Of a stretch of DNA of 64,000 nt, positions 1 through 7,313 are shown one piece after another. Both the position numbers and the translations under genes were made by a program. The stretch spans positions 18,907-82,906 of the forward strand of contig CAMLLO010000019.1 in assembly GCA_946480915.1 (NCBI GenBank), written 5' to 3'. The notes beneath the pieces were generated by a model. The model had not been told where the DNA came from. It saw only the letters and a program-made list of their open reading frames with translations, and did no database searches. Positions within the stretch are counted from its first letter, which is position 1, and the number at the start of each line of letters is the position of its first letter. The stretch comes from an uncultured Sphingobacteriaceae bacterium (lineage in GTDB: Bacteria; Bacteroidota; Bacteroidia; Sphingobacteriales; Sphingobacteriaceae).

Positions 1-1
1 A

Positions 2-349
2 AGAGGGAATGCGAACATGACCTTAAGGGATTTAATGAGCTGGGGATTGATTGAGAAGCAACATAAAGCAGGCGAGCGGAAGGAATACTTCTATGCTGAT
101 AAAGACACCTGGAACATTGCTCGTCAGGTAGCTAAAGAGCGGAGAAAAAGAGAATTAGACCCCGTATTAAAAGCCTTGGATGAATTATCAAAGGTAGAAG
201 GTGATGTAAATGATCCGGAATACAAAACATTTAATAAATCGGTTACTGACATTAATAAATTAGCTAAAAACGTAGACAAAACATTAGATACCATGCTTAA
301 AGCAGAAGAGAGCTGGTTTTGGGGATCAATTTTTAAAATATTCAAGTAG
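2..349 (+). CDS. GbsR/MarR-like transcriptional regulator, C-terminal part (runs off left edge)
   Basis: The reading frame is open from base 2, so the gene begins outside the window. The first in-frame Met (base 17) is probably internal. The visible part starts inside a winged helix (RGNANMTLRDLMSWGLI, then a wing-like KAGERKEYFYA) and continues into a charged helical tail typical of the GbsR/MarR-like regulators of Bacteroidota. Such proteins bind DNA as dimers and often control osmoprotection or envelope genes. The last 25 residues are rich in Lys and Trp. It lies 65 bp upstream of a same-strand membrane gene run and may regulate it (inference). The effector cannot be told from the sequence. 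Confidence 0.7.
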   Translation, partial: RGNANMTLRDLMSWGLIEKQHKAGERKEYFYADKDTWNIARQVAKERRKRELDPVLKALDELSKVEGDVNDPEYKTFNKSVTDINKLAKNVDKTLDTMLKAEESWFWGSIFKIFK

Positions 350-414
350 AATATTTTTTTAAAGACATATTTCAATTTTTACTGAAAGTACAATAAGTAT
401 AAACATAGAGTGTT

Positions 415-1242
415 ATGAAAGCGCTTAAAAATCATCTCATCCTTTTCGACGCCGAGTGCCCCATGTGCCGAATGTATACTCAGGCATTTGTAGAAAGCGG
501 AATGCTGGATAACGATGGAAGAACGGCCTACCAGGAACTTCCGGCTCAGGCTTGCCCCATGCTCGACCGACAGCGAGCAGTAAACGAGATCGCACTCGTT
601 GATCAGGAAACAGGTGAGGTCACATACGGAATAGAAAGCCTTTTCAAAGTGTTCGCTGTTTCTTTCCCTGTCCTTAAGCCTTTGTTTTTATTCCGTCCCT
701 TCGTGTGGCTGATGAGTAAGATCTACGCATTTATTGCATTCAATCGCCGGGTCATTATTCCTGCGCCAACTGCAGCAAGCAGCTTTGAGCTTCAACCAAT
801 ATTCAGGTTGGATTACCGCATTGCTTATCTTTTAGTAACATGGATAATTACTGCATTTATCCTTTCTGCTTATGCCGAGCTAATGACTGGATTACTCCCT
901 GCAGGAAATTGGTATCGGGAGTATTTAATCTGTGGAGGTCAGATCTTTTTCCAGGGAGCTATCATTAGCCTAATTCACAAGAACAAACGCTGGGATTATC
1001 TGGGCAATATGATGACGATTTCTTTCGGAGGAGCCCTGCTCCTATTGCCGGTACTCCTTTTGGTACAATGGCTAAATCTTCATCCCCTCTTCTACGCCAC
1101 CTGGTTTATGGCAGTAGCAGGTCTGATGTTATTGGAGCACATCCGCAGAAGCAAGCTCCTAAAACTTGACTGGCTTTTAACAAGCAGCTGGGTGCTCTAT
1201 CGTATACTGGTTCTTTTATTAATCCTTTTAATAGCTAACTAA
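415..1242 (+). CDS. DCC-family (DUF393) thiol-disulfide oxidoreductase-like membrane protein
   Basis: 275 residues. The N-terminus carries the family hallmark D-x-E-C-P-M-C (Asp12, Cys15, Cys18), a CxxC redox-type motif on a thioredoxin-like fold. From about residue 135 to the end there are four to five hydrophobic segments (about 136-157, 170-186, 196-217, 223-240 and 256-274), so the predicted product is a redox domain fused to a membrane domain. The next gene starts 1 bp after the stop, which points to one transcript with the TIGR01777 and MBOAT_2 genes. The substrate is unknown. The CPMC motif makes the family call firm, but the role of the membrane part is not predictable. Confidence 0.8.
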   Translation: MKALKNHLILFDAECPMCRMYTQAFVESGMLDNDGRTAYQELPAQACPMLDRQRAVNEIALVDQETGEVTYGIESLFKVFAVSFPVLKPLFLFRPFVWLMSKIYAFIAFNRRVIIPAPTAASSFELQPIFRLDYRIAYLLVTWIITAFILSAYAELMTGLLPAGNWYREYLICGGQIFFQGAIISLIHKNKRWDYLGNMMTISFGGALLLLPVLLLVQWLNLHPLFYATWFMAVAGLMLLEHIRRSKLLKLDWLLTSSWVLYRILVLLLILLIAN

Positions 1243-1243
1243 T

Positions 1244-2170
1244 ATGAGGTACAACAAAATAGTGCTGGCCGGAGGTAATGGATACCTTGGCAGAGTGTTA
1301 GCCGAATTTTATAAGCCTCTTGCAAATGAGGTAATTATCCTGAGCAGGAAGAATAAGGCTGCTAAGGGCAACATACAAACGGTGCTTTGGGATGGCCGTA
1401 CAGAAGGAGAATGGAAAAAGAGCCTGAATGGTGCAGATCTGTTAATCAACCTATGCGGTAAAAATGTGAACTGCAGATATACCGAAGAAAATAAAGCTGA
1501 GATCATCAATTCAAGAATAATTCCTACAGCGCTTTTAGGAAGTGTGATCGCAGAGATGGAGAACCCACCAAAGCTGTGGATTAATGTCACCTCTGCTACT
1601 ATTTACAGACATGCTGAAGATCGCCCTCAGGATGAGGAAACCGGAGAAATAGGTTACGGCTTCTCAATTGATGTTTGTCGACAATGGGAAGAAACTTTCT
1701 TTAACACCAATACGGCTCTTACCCGAAAGATTGTACTACGAATGGGCATTGTGCTTGGTCGCAAAGATGCAGCCTTTCCGCGTTTGCTTAACCTGGTAAA
1801 GTGGGGTCTGGGCGGGAAACAGGGAGACGGAGAGCAATACGTATCATGGGTACACGAACAGGATGCCGCAAAGTGTACTGAATGGCTAATGAATCATCGG
1901 GAATTGAATGGAGTAGTTAACTGCACGACACCAGAGCCTGTAAAAAACGCTCAGCTAATGAAAATTATCCGTAACGCTTATGGGGTTCCATTTGGTCTAC
2001 CGGCCCCGGCTTGGTTACTTGAACTAGGCGCAAAGGTGATCGGAACAGAAACAGAATTGATCTTAAAAAGCAGGTGGGTTTTACCTAAGCGCCTTCTGGA
2101 TAGTGGCTATCCCTTTCTTTTTTCAAAAGCAGAGCATGCCGTGAAAGACCTTTTAAGTATTAGAACTTAA
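1244..2170 (+). CDS. TIGR01777 family protein (SDR/epimerase-like with DUF1731 tail)
   Basis: 308 residues, close to the usual family length. The N-terminal Rossmann nucleotide-binding loop is visible as GGNGYLG (residues 10-16). The internal SATIYRH and VLRMGIVLG blocks are characteristic of TIGR01777 proteins (YfcH/SDR39U1-like). The last 65 residues (about 240-300, APAWLLELG...LPKRLLDSGYPF) match the DUF1731 C-terminal extension. These proteins probably bind NAD(P), but their reaction is unestablished. It starts 1 bp after the DCC gene and is followed 4 bp later by a small membrane protein. The co-directional SRPBCC gene downstream is a frequent partner of this family. Confidence 0.88.
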   Translation: MRYNKIVLAGGNGYLGRVLAEFYKPLANEVIILSRKNKAAKGNIQTVLWDGRTEGEWKKSLNGADLLINLCGKNVNCRYTEENKAEIINSRIIPTALLGSVIAEMENPPKLWINVTSATIYRHAEDRPQDEETGEIGYGFSIDVCRQWEETFFNTNTALTRKIVLRMGIVLGRKDAAFPRLLNLVKWGLGGKQGDGEQYVSWVHEQDAAKCTEWLMNHRELNGVVNCTTPEPVKNAQLMKIIRNAYGVPFGLPAPAWLLELGAKVIGTETELILKSRWVLPKRLLDSGYPFLFSKAEHAVKDLLSIRT

Positions 2171-2174
2171 TCCG

Positions 2175-2609
2175 ATGGAAACACCCGTACCCGACATTCA
2201 AACATTCATCTTTTTTGCAGGCCTGGCTCAGATTGCATTGGTTCTGGGAAGTCTGGCAATTCCCAGAATCCTAAATTGGAAGAGGGAATTAATGAAAGTT
2301 CAGACATTAATCAAACAGATGTTCTGGACCTATGCAGCCTACATTCTTTTCATAAACTTAAGCTTTGGCTTGCTCTCAGTTTTCGCATACAAAGACTTAA
2401 CCAACGGCTCGTTACTCGCTAGCGCGATATGCGGCTTTATCGCAATCTATTGGATTTCAAGAATATTAATCCAGTTCTTTTATTTCGATCGGAGGAGCTT
2501 CCCAACGGGTCTATGGAACAGACTTGCTGAAATGATATTGCTTGCCCTGTTTCTTTTCCTAAGTATTGTTTACGGTATGGCCTTTTATTACAACTATCAA
2601 CAACTCTAA
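2175..2609 (+). CDS. Small integral membrane protein, unknown function
   Basis: 144 residues with four predicted membrane segments (about 9-28, 51-72, 79-97 and 118-138) and short loops. No signature motif was recognised. The short distances to both neighbours (4 bp and 2 bp) mean it is very probably translated from the same mRNA as the TIGR01777 and MBOAT_2 genes. In this arrangement it may be an accessory subunit or scaffold for the acyltransferase-like protein that follows, but that is only inference from position. Treat it as a hypothetical conserved membrane protein. Confidence 0.75.
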   Translation: METPVPDIQTFIFFAGLAQIALVLGSLAIPRILNWKRELMKVQTLIKQMFWTYAAYILFINLSFGLLSVFAYKDLTNGSLLASAICGFIAIYWISRILIQFFYFDRRSFPTGLWNRLAEMILLALFLFLSIVYGMAFYYNYQQL

Positions 2610-2611
2610 GG

Positions 2612-3628
2612 ATGAATCCATTACTATTGCACCTGGCTTACTTCATACTACTAAATCTTTCAATTATTCTTATCGGTTATTGGTTGGTTCGTAAAACTAT
2701 GATATGGCAAAGCTGGAGTTTGTTAGCGTTAAGTGTCCTTATAATTCATATCATTTTTGCGAATGAGCATTCAATAATACGGATGCTTGCTTTGATCGCC
2801 ACAACCTTTACTGCAATGAAAGTAATCGCGGCAGCAGAAAGCTATAGGGGTAAATCATTTCGCCTTACTTTGGTGCAATGGACTGCATTTAGCATTGGGT
2901 GGGCAGGTATGCGTGCACAACCTTTTGAAACACTTAGCAGCAGACCATTGCCGGATGCCTGGCCGAAAATAAAATTTGGAATTAGCAGGATGTTGGCTGG
3001 TTTTGTACTAATTATTTTGGTCCATCTACTGGTGACCTTACCCATCAACGGCGATGTTCTTTATATCATCATAACTACCATTCTATTGGTGGCATTCAGT
3101 TTAATTCTACATTTCGGACTGCTAAGTATCAGTGCTGGTATGTGGCGCCTTTCCGGCGTCGGTACTTATTATTTATTCAAAGCTCCAGCAAAAGCAAAAA
3201 GCCTAAATGAATTTTGGAGCAAACGCTGGAACCTTGCTTTCAGTGAGATGACTTCAATCGCCATATTCAGACCTTTAAAAGATAAAACGGCAGGTGCTGC
3301 AGGCTTAATGATCGCTTTTATATTTTCAGGCTTGCTCCATGAACTGGCACTAAGCCTCCCTGTGAACAGCGGGTATGGGCTACCCCTTTTGTACTTTATT
3401 ATTCAAGGCACCATCGTCCTAGTAGAGAAGGTGCTACTTAGTCAGAAAGTCTGGTTTTTACAGAACAGTATCCTGGCCCGGGCATGGGTATTCTTTTGGT
3501 TAGTGATACCAATGCCTTTGCTTTTTCATAATGAATTCATAAAACAGATAGTATGGCCTATAGCAGGCTTAAATCCCATTTTTTATGCCAACATTCATCC
3601 TACGTACCCAAATAAATGCTCCTATTGA
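2612..3628 (+). CDS. MBOAT_2 / wax-synthase-like acyltransferase membrane protein
   Basis: 338 residues, mostly hydrophobic, with about eight membrane segments. Two landmarks of the wax-synthase-type MBOAT_2 domain are visible: the FWSKRWN block near residues 201-207 and the invariant membrane His at 243 in SGLLHELALS. The expected activity is transfer of an acyl group from acyl-CoA to an alcohol or similar acceptor in the membrane. The true acceptor is unknown. The 3' end overlaps the next gene by 44 bp in another frame. It is likely co-expressed with the DCC, TIGR01777 and SRPBCC genes around it, suggesting lipid modification of the envelope (inference). Confidence 0.78.
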   Translation: MNPLLLHLAYFILLNLSIILIGYWLVRKTMIWQSWSLLALSVLIIHIIFANEHSIIRMLALIATTFTAMKVIAAAESYRGKSFRLTLVQWTAFSIGWAGMRAQPFETLSSRPLPDAWPKIKFGISRMLAGFVLIILVHLLVTLPINGDVLYIIITTILLVAFSLILHFGLLSISAGMWRLSGVGTYYLFKAPAKAKSLNEFWSKRWNLAFSEMTSIAIFRPLKDKTAGAAGLMIAFIFSGLLHELALSLPVNSGYGLPLLYFIIQGTIVLVEKVLLSQKVWFLQNSILARAWVFFWLVIPMPLLFHNEFIKQIVWPIAGLNPIFYANIHPTYPNKCSY

Positions 3629-4040
3629 ACGCTGCTTCGATCTTGCACGAAGCATTGACCTTCACCTGGACACAATGAAACACACCGGCGAAAGAGCAAT
3701 CGCTGGAGTTACAAGCGGTCTCATCGGACTTAATGAAACGGTAACCTGGAAAGCAAAGCATTTCGGTGTAATGATGAAGTTGACGAGTAAGATAACCGAA
3801 TGCAGCGTTCCTGAAATCTTTGCCGACGAAATGCTTGCCGGTCCCTTCAAGATGATGAAACACAGGCATGTATTTGAACAAAAGGATGGGTATACTCTAA
3901 TGACAGATGAATTTGTTTACGAATCACCTTTAGGCATACTCGGCAAGCTTGCAGATGCGCTCTTCCTTAGAAATTATATGCAGAACCTAATCGAACACCG
4001 CAACCGGGTTATCAAGCAGAAAGCAGAATCAACAACCTAA
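3585..4040 (+). CDS. SRPBCC (START/Bet v1-like) family protein
   Basis: 151 residues. The sequence opens with a first beta strand and helix typical of SRPBCC proteins (FILRTQINAPIERCFDLARS), contains VTWKAKHFG in the middle, and ends in the long C-terminal helix that closes the hydrophobic ligand cavity. The start codon lies inside the previous gene, giving a 44-bp overlap. A later Met at residue 31 would remove the conserved first strand, so the early start is preferred. Such proteins bind hydrophobic ligands and are often encoded with TIGR01777 proteins, as here. No catalytic residues can be assigned. Confidence 0.82.
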   Translation: MPTFILRTQINAPIERCFDLARSIDLHLDTMKHTGERAIAGVTSGLIGLNETVTWKAKHFGVMMKLTSKITECSVPEIFADEMLAGPFKMMKHRHVFEQKDGYTLMTDEFVYESPLGILGKLADALFLRNYMQNLIEHRNRVIKQKAESTT

Positions 4041-4049
4041 ATAGTTTAC

Positions 4050-4547
4050 ATGAAAACCCAGGAACAACTATTAAGAGGAAAAATTAAACGATCGATAATC
4101 TTCTTTATCGTGGCCCTTATCCTGAGTGGAATTACCGCGTTTCCCATAGAAAGTCAGCTGGCTATCGCGATGAATTACCTGGATGTCTTTCCCTTGACCA
4201 TTCAAGATTGGCTCAGTACCATTTATCGCGCAGTTAAAACAACAAATGATAAATTTCCATATCTCGCTTATGGAACAGATTGGCTGGCCTTTGCACATAT
4301 CGTAATTGCGACAGCATTTATTGGCCCTCTGCGAGATCCGGTGAGAAATATTTGGGTAATACAATTTGGTATGATCGCCTGCATAATGGTATTTCCATTG
4401 GCTCTCATCGCCGGGCCGATAAGAAAAATCCCTTTCTTCTGGCAACTGATAGATTGTTCTTTTGGACTAATCGGTATAGTTCCACTGTATATATGCTACA
4501 GAAACATCAAAAAATTAGAATATCTAAAACCTAATAACTGTGCGTAA
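4050..4547 (+). CDS. Small integral membrane protein, unknown function
   Basis: 165 residues with four hydrophobic segments (about 15-35, 77-95, 103-123 and 130-150) and a periplasmic or cytoplasmic loop between the first two. No domain motif was recognised. It starts 9 bp after the SRPBCC stop, so it is probably the last gene of the plus-strand run. It converges with the TolC-like gene, whose stop is 49 bp away on the other strand, and no clear terminator hairpin is seen in the gap. Function unknown. Confidence 0.75.
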   Translation: MKTQEQLLRGKIKRSIIFFIVALILSGITAFPIESQLAIAMNYLDVFPLTIQDWLSTIYRAVKTTNDKFPYLAYGTDWLAFAHIVIATAFIGPLRDPVRNIWVIQFGMIACIMVFPLALIAGPIRKIPFFWQLIDCSFGLIGIVPLYICYRNIKKLEYLKPNNCA

Positions 4548-4595
4548 AATCAAACGGATTCGTATGCCGAAAAGAAATGCAACTCTTTCTGCAAA

Positions 4596-6026
4596 CTATA
4601 GACTGAGCTCACCTTTATAATAATCCAAAATTTTAGCTCTAAGTAGCAAATCATATTTAGCATTTATAAGATTGATGCTGGCTCTGTCTAAGTTATTTTT
4701 TGCAATGGTATAATCGACCGCGGTGCCAACGCCCGCATTAAAACGAATTTCGGCCGATTTAAATGATTCTTTAAAAGCAACAACCTGTTTATTTAAAGCT
4801 TGTAGCCTCTCGTCCGCAGCCGTTTTATTGATCCAGGCCAGATCAACAGCCTGTTTTAGTTGAAGTTTAGTGGTTTCTTCTACCAGTTCAGCATTATTCA
4901 ATTCAATCTTTGCAAGAGCAATTCTGTTACGTGTTCTATCAGAATTAAAGATTGGAATACGCAAACTCAAATTATATGATGAGCTATAATTATTCCTCAG
5001 CTGGTTGCTATAAGCAATTTTCGATCTCTCAAAAACATCCTGCGGCGCCACTACAGGAAGTTTTGTTCCGCTTAATTCTACATAATCGCCTGTAGGTAAA
5101 TTTTGAGTTGAAATTAGTTTACTGCCGGTAGCAGCTGAAGAATAATTACTAAACAGATTACTATTCAAACTCAATTGAGGAGAACTTAAGCCCTTAGCAA
5201 CTTTAATGCCCTGTACTGCGCTTTTTCTCCTCAAAGCAGCTCCTTTAATGGATGCTAATTGTTCTAAAGCAAGAGAATAGATATCTTCGGGAGAATCCGT
5301 AGGTTTTTTAGAAAACTCATCACCCTGCATACGATCAACATTAAATTCCCTGGTATAAGCCACATTCATCAGTTCGGCCAAAGCGATTTTGGAACTGTTT
5401 AAACTATTGCGGCTATTAATCAGCGATAATTCATCATTAGCCAACTGACCCTTCAGGTCTGATAATTGTGCCGGCGCAATTGCACCTTCTTTATACAGTA
5501 TTTGTAGTCTGTCTATCTGTTTGCGAGTGACTTCATTTTGCAAGAGCGCTTGATTAACCTGATCCTCATTATTCAGAATTTGAAAGTAAGTGATTATAAC
5601 TTTCAGAGTGAGATTATCCTTTGCTTGTTGCTGCTCCATTATACTCGCCTGATACTCGTAAGAGCTCTGCTTGATCTGATTTCGGACAATCAATCCGCTA
5701 AAAAGCGTCACTCCGCCATTGAGACCATAATTTGCATAGCTAACATTTTCGTTCACATACCCATTTGTAAACGGGTCGATACTTCGTCCCTGATTCAGCC
5801 CGTGGTTTATATTTGCAGAAACATTGGGAAATACATTAGACTTTGCTTGTTTTAACGCTACCCCTGCGCTAAGCGATTGGAATTCGCTCTGCTTAACCTG
5901 TAAGTTATTTGCCTGAGCTATTTCAATACTCTGTTTTAAGCTATAGGAGTTCTGACCTTGTTGCTGGGCAGTACCAGCACTGCCAAGACAGATCAAAAGC
6001 AAAAAAGTGGACAGCAATGTTTTCAT
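4596..6026 (-). CDS. TolC-family outer-membrane efflux protein
   Basis: 476 residues. An N-terminal signal peptide (about 1-20, ending GTAQ) precedes two OEP repeats rich in Ala, Asn, Gln and Leu, as in the long alpha-helical barrel of TolC-like channels. Stretches such as SLKQSIEIAQANN and FNAGVGTAVDYTIAKNNL are typical. It would form the outer-membrane duct of a tripartite exporter. It lies 2 bp downstream of an ABC ATPase and closes the minus-strand locus of eight FtsX-type permeases and one adaptor, so it is the most likely exit channel for that system. Length is normal and the gene is intact. Confidence 0.9.
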   Translation of the reverse strand: MKTLLSTFLLLICLGSAGTAQQQGQNSYSLKQSIEIAQANNLQVKQSEFQSLSAGVALKQAKSNVFPNVSANINHGLNQGRSIDPFTNGYVNENVSYANYGLNGGVTLFSGLIVRNQIKQSSYEYQASIMEQQQAKDNLTLKVIITYFQILNNEDQVNQALLQNEVTRKQIDRLQILYKEGAIAPAQLSDLKGQLANDELSLINSRNSLNSSKIALAELMNVAYTREFNVDRMQGDEFSKKPTDSPEDIYSLALEQLASIKGAALRRKSAVQGIKVAKGLSSPQLSLNSNLFSNYSSAATGSKLISTQNLPTGDYVELSGTKLPVVAPQDVFERSKIAYSNQLRNNYSSSYNLSLRIPIFNSDRTRNRIALAKIELNNAELVEETTKLQLKQAVDLAWINKTAADERLQALNKQVVAFKESFKSAEIRFNAGVGTAVDYTIAKNNLDRASINLINAKYDLLLRAKILDYYKGELSL

Positions 6027-6028
6027 AT

Positions 6029-6718
6029 CTAGCTTAGAGGCACATCAGCGATCGAAGTAATTTGCCCGTCTAAAAGATTAATAATTCTTGAACCATGTTC
6101 CGCATTCTTTTCTGAATGAGTTACCTGTACAATTGTTACGCCATCTCTATTGAGTTCGCTGAACACCTTCATGATTTCTTCTCCCTGCTTCGAGTTTAGA
6201 TTACCGGTGGGTTCGTCAGCTAAAATCAGACGAGGATTGGCTATTAAAGCTCTTGCTATTCCCACCAGTTGCTGCTGACCTCCAGATAATTGTGCGGGAA
6301 ATAAATCTTTTTTACCCACTATCTGAAAGCGATCTAACATGTCGGCCACTCTGGCTTTTCTTTCTGATGAGGGTACATCAAGATAAAGCAAAGGTGTTTC
6401 GATGTTTTCATAAACAGTTAAGTCGTCTATAAGATGATAGGCCTGAAAAACAAAGCCCAAATTCTTTTTCATCAAAGCCGCACGTTGCTTTTCTTTCATT
6501 TGATGGACGGCTTCGCTTTCAAAAAAGTATTCGCCTTCGCTGGCTTGTTCTAATGTTCCTAGGATATGAAGTAGGGTCGATTTTCCGCTTCCGGAGGGGC
6601 CCATGATGGAGATGAACTCACCTTGTTTTACTTCAAGATTGATGTCTTTTAAGATGAATGTTCGTTTGCTGCCCTGGTTTACCCAGTGGAAGATGTGATT
6701 AAGTTGAATTAGGTTCAT
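6029..6718 (-). CDS. ABC transporter ATP-binding protein (MacB/LolD type), distal copy
   Basis: 229 residues. Walker A GPSGSGKST (40-48), Q-loop Gln92, signature LSGGQQQ (144-150), Walker B LILADEP (164-170) and H-loop His201 are all present, so it should hydrolyse ATP. One oddity: the residue after the signature, normally Arg (QQQRV), is Leu151 here, unlike the second ATPase of the locus. It is 2 bp from the TolC-like gene. The nearest permease upstream ends about 600 bp away across a non-coding stretch, so it may have its own promoter. It would energise FtsX-type permeases by mechanotransmission. Confidence 0.92.
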   Translation of the reverse strand: MNLIQLNHIFHWVNQGSKRTFILKDINLEVKQGEFISIMGPSGSGKSTLLHILGTLEQASEGEYFFESEAVHQMKEKQRAALMKKNLGFVFQAYHLIDDLTVYENIETPLLYLDVPSSERKARVADMLDRFQIVGKKDLFPAQLSGGQQQLVGIARALIANPRLILADEPTGNLNSKQGEEIMKVFSELNRDGVTIVQVTHSEKNAEHGSRIINLLDGQITSIADVPLS

Positions 6719-7313
6719 TTTAATTTTAATAAGAGTTTATTTCTGCTCGCTACTAATAATATTAATACAATTGATGCCAAAAACGTAATACATTGTCGTA
6801 TAGCTTATTATTATCATAGAGGGTAAAAATACTGTTCGTTTCCGTACACCTGTAGTCCGGTGTTATTACATACAAGGGTTAATTCCGTTCTTAAACCTAA
6901 CAAACATACGCTGAAAGCTTGCTGACCGTATCAGTTTTTCAGCTCATTGCGGTACTTTGCCGACATTTGCGAGAGTTTGCCGAAGATTGCGAAATTATAG
7001 GTACTTTCTTCGGGACTTGTTCGGAAAAAGAGGGGGGCTTGTTCGGAAATTTCCGAAGCTGTCCCGAAGCAGTCTCGAACAAGTCCCGAAGAAGGGCCCT
7101 TGTAAAAACTTTGTCATATACGGAAAAACAAGCTCGACAAGCTCGTCAGGATTTGCAAATCCCTGCGTCTCTAAATTTGGATTTTCAAACCTAAAAGACC
7201 AGATATTATTAAAGTTTAACGTATAACAGATTGGAAACCTGTCGTTATTGAAGGTCAGGATTGCAAATCAGACCAGCAAAATCCTTACAGGATTGCTACA
7301 GCAAATGGGTCAA
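6719..7313. other. Long intergenic stretch between ATPase and permease array, with nested inverted repeats
   Basis: No convincing gene is visible in about 595 bp inside an otherwise tight operon. Short open frames on the plus strand (about 6919-7226) have odd composition and are judged spurious. The stretch holds the nested palindromes at 7006-7093 and a faint trace of a permease 3' end near 6884-6915 (reverse strand, reads LRTE). It is therefore probably a deletion scar as well as a possible promoter region for the distal ATPase and TolC genes. Confidence 0.5.
7006..7093. repeat. 18-bp perfect inverted repeat enclosing a 16-bp palindrome
   Basis: Bases 7006-7023 (TTCTTCGGGACTTGTTCG) are the exact reverse complement of 7076-7093. 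Between them, 7042-7057 (TTCGGAAATTTCCGAA) is a perfect palindrome by itself. The region is loaded with TTCGG/CCGAA words. As RNA it would fold into a long stem with a stem-loop in its loop. It could be a terminator-like mRNA end for the upstream permease transcript, or a degenerate palindromic mobile element. Confidence 0.7.

Noticed and set aside
4071..4445. Reverse-strand 124-codon frame inside the small membrane protein gene
   Set aside because: It is a shadow of the plus-strand gene: no signal, poor composition, no family.
6919..7226. Plus-strand open frames of about 90 residues between ATPase and permease array
   Set aside because: They cover the inverted-repeat region, overlap each other in different frames, have odd composition and no recognisable family.
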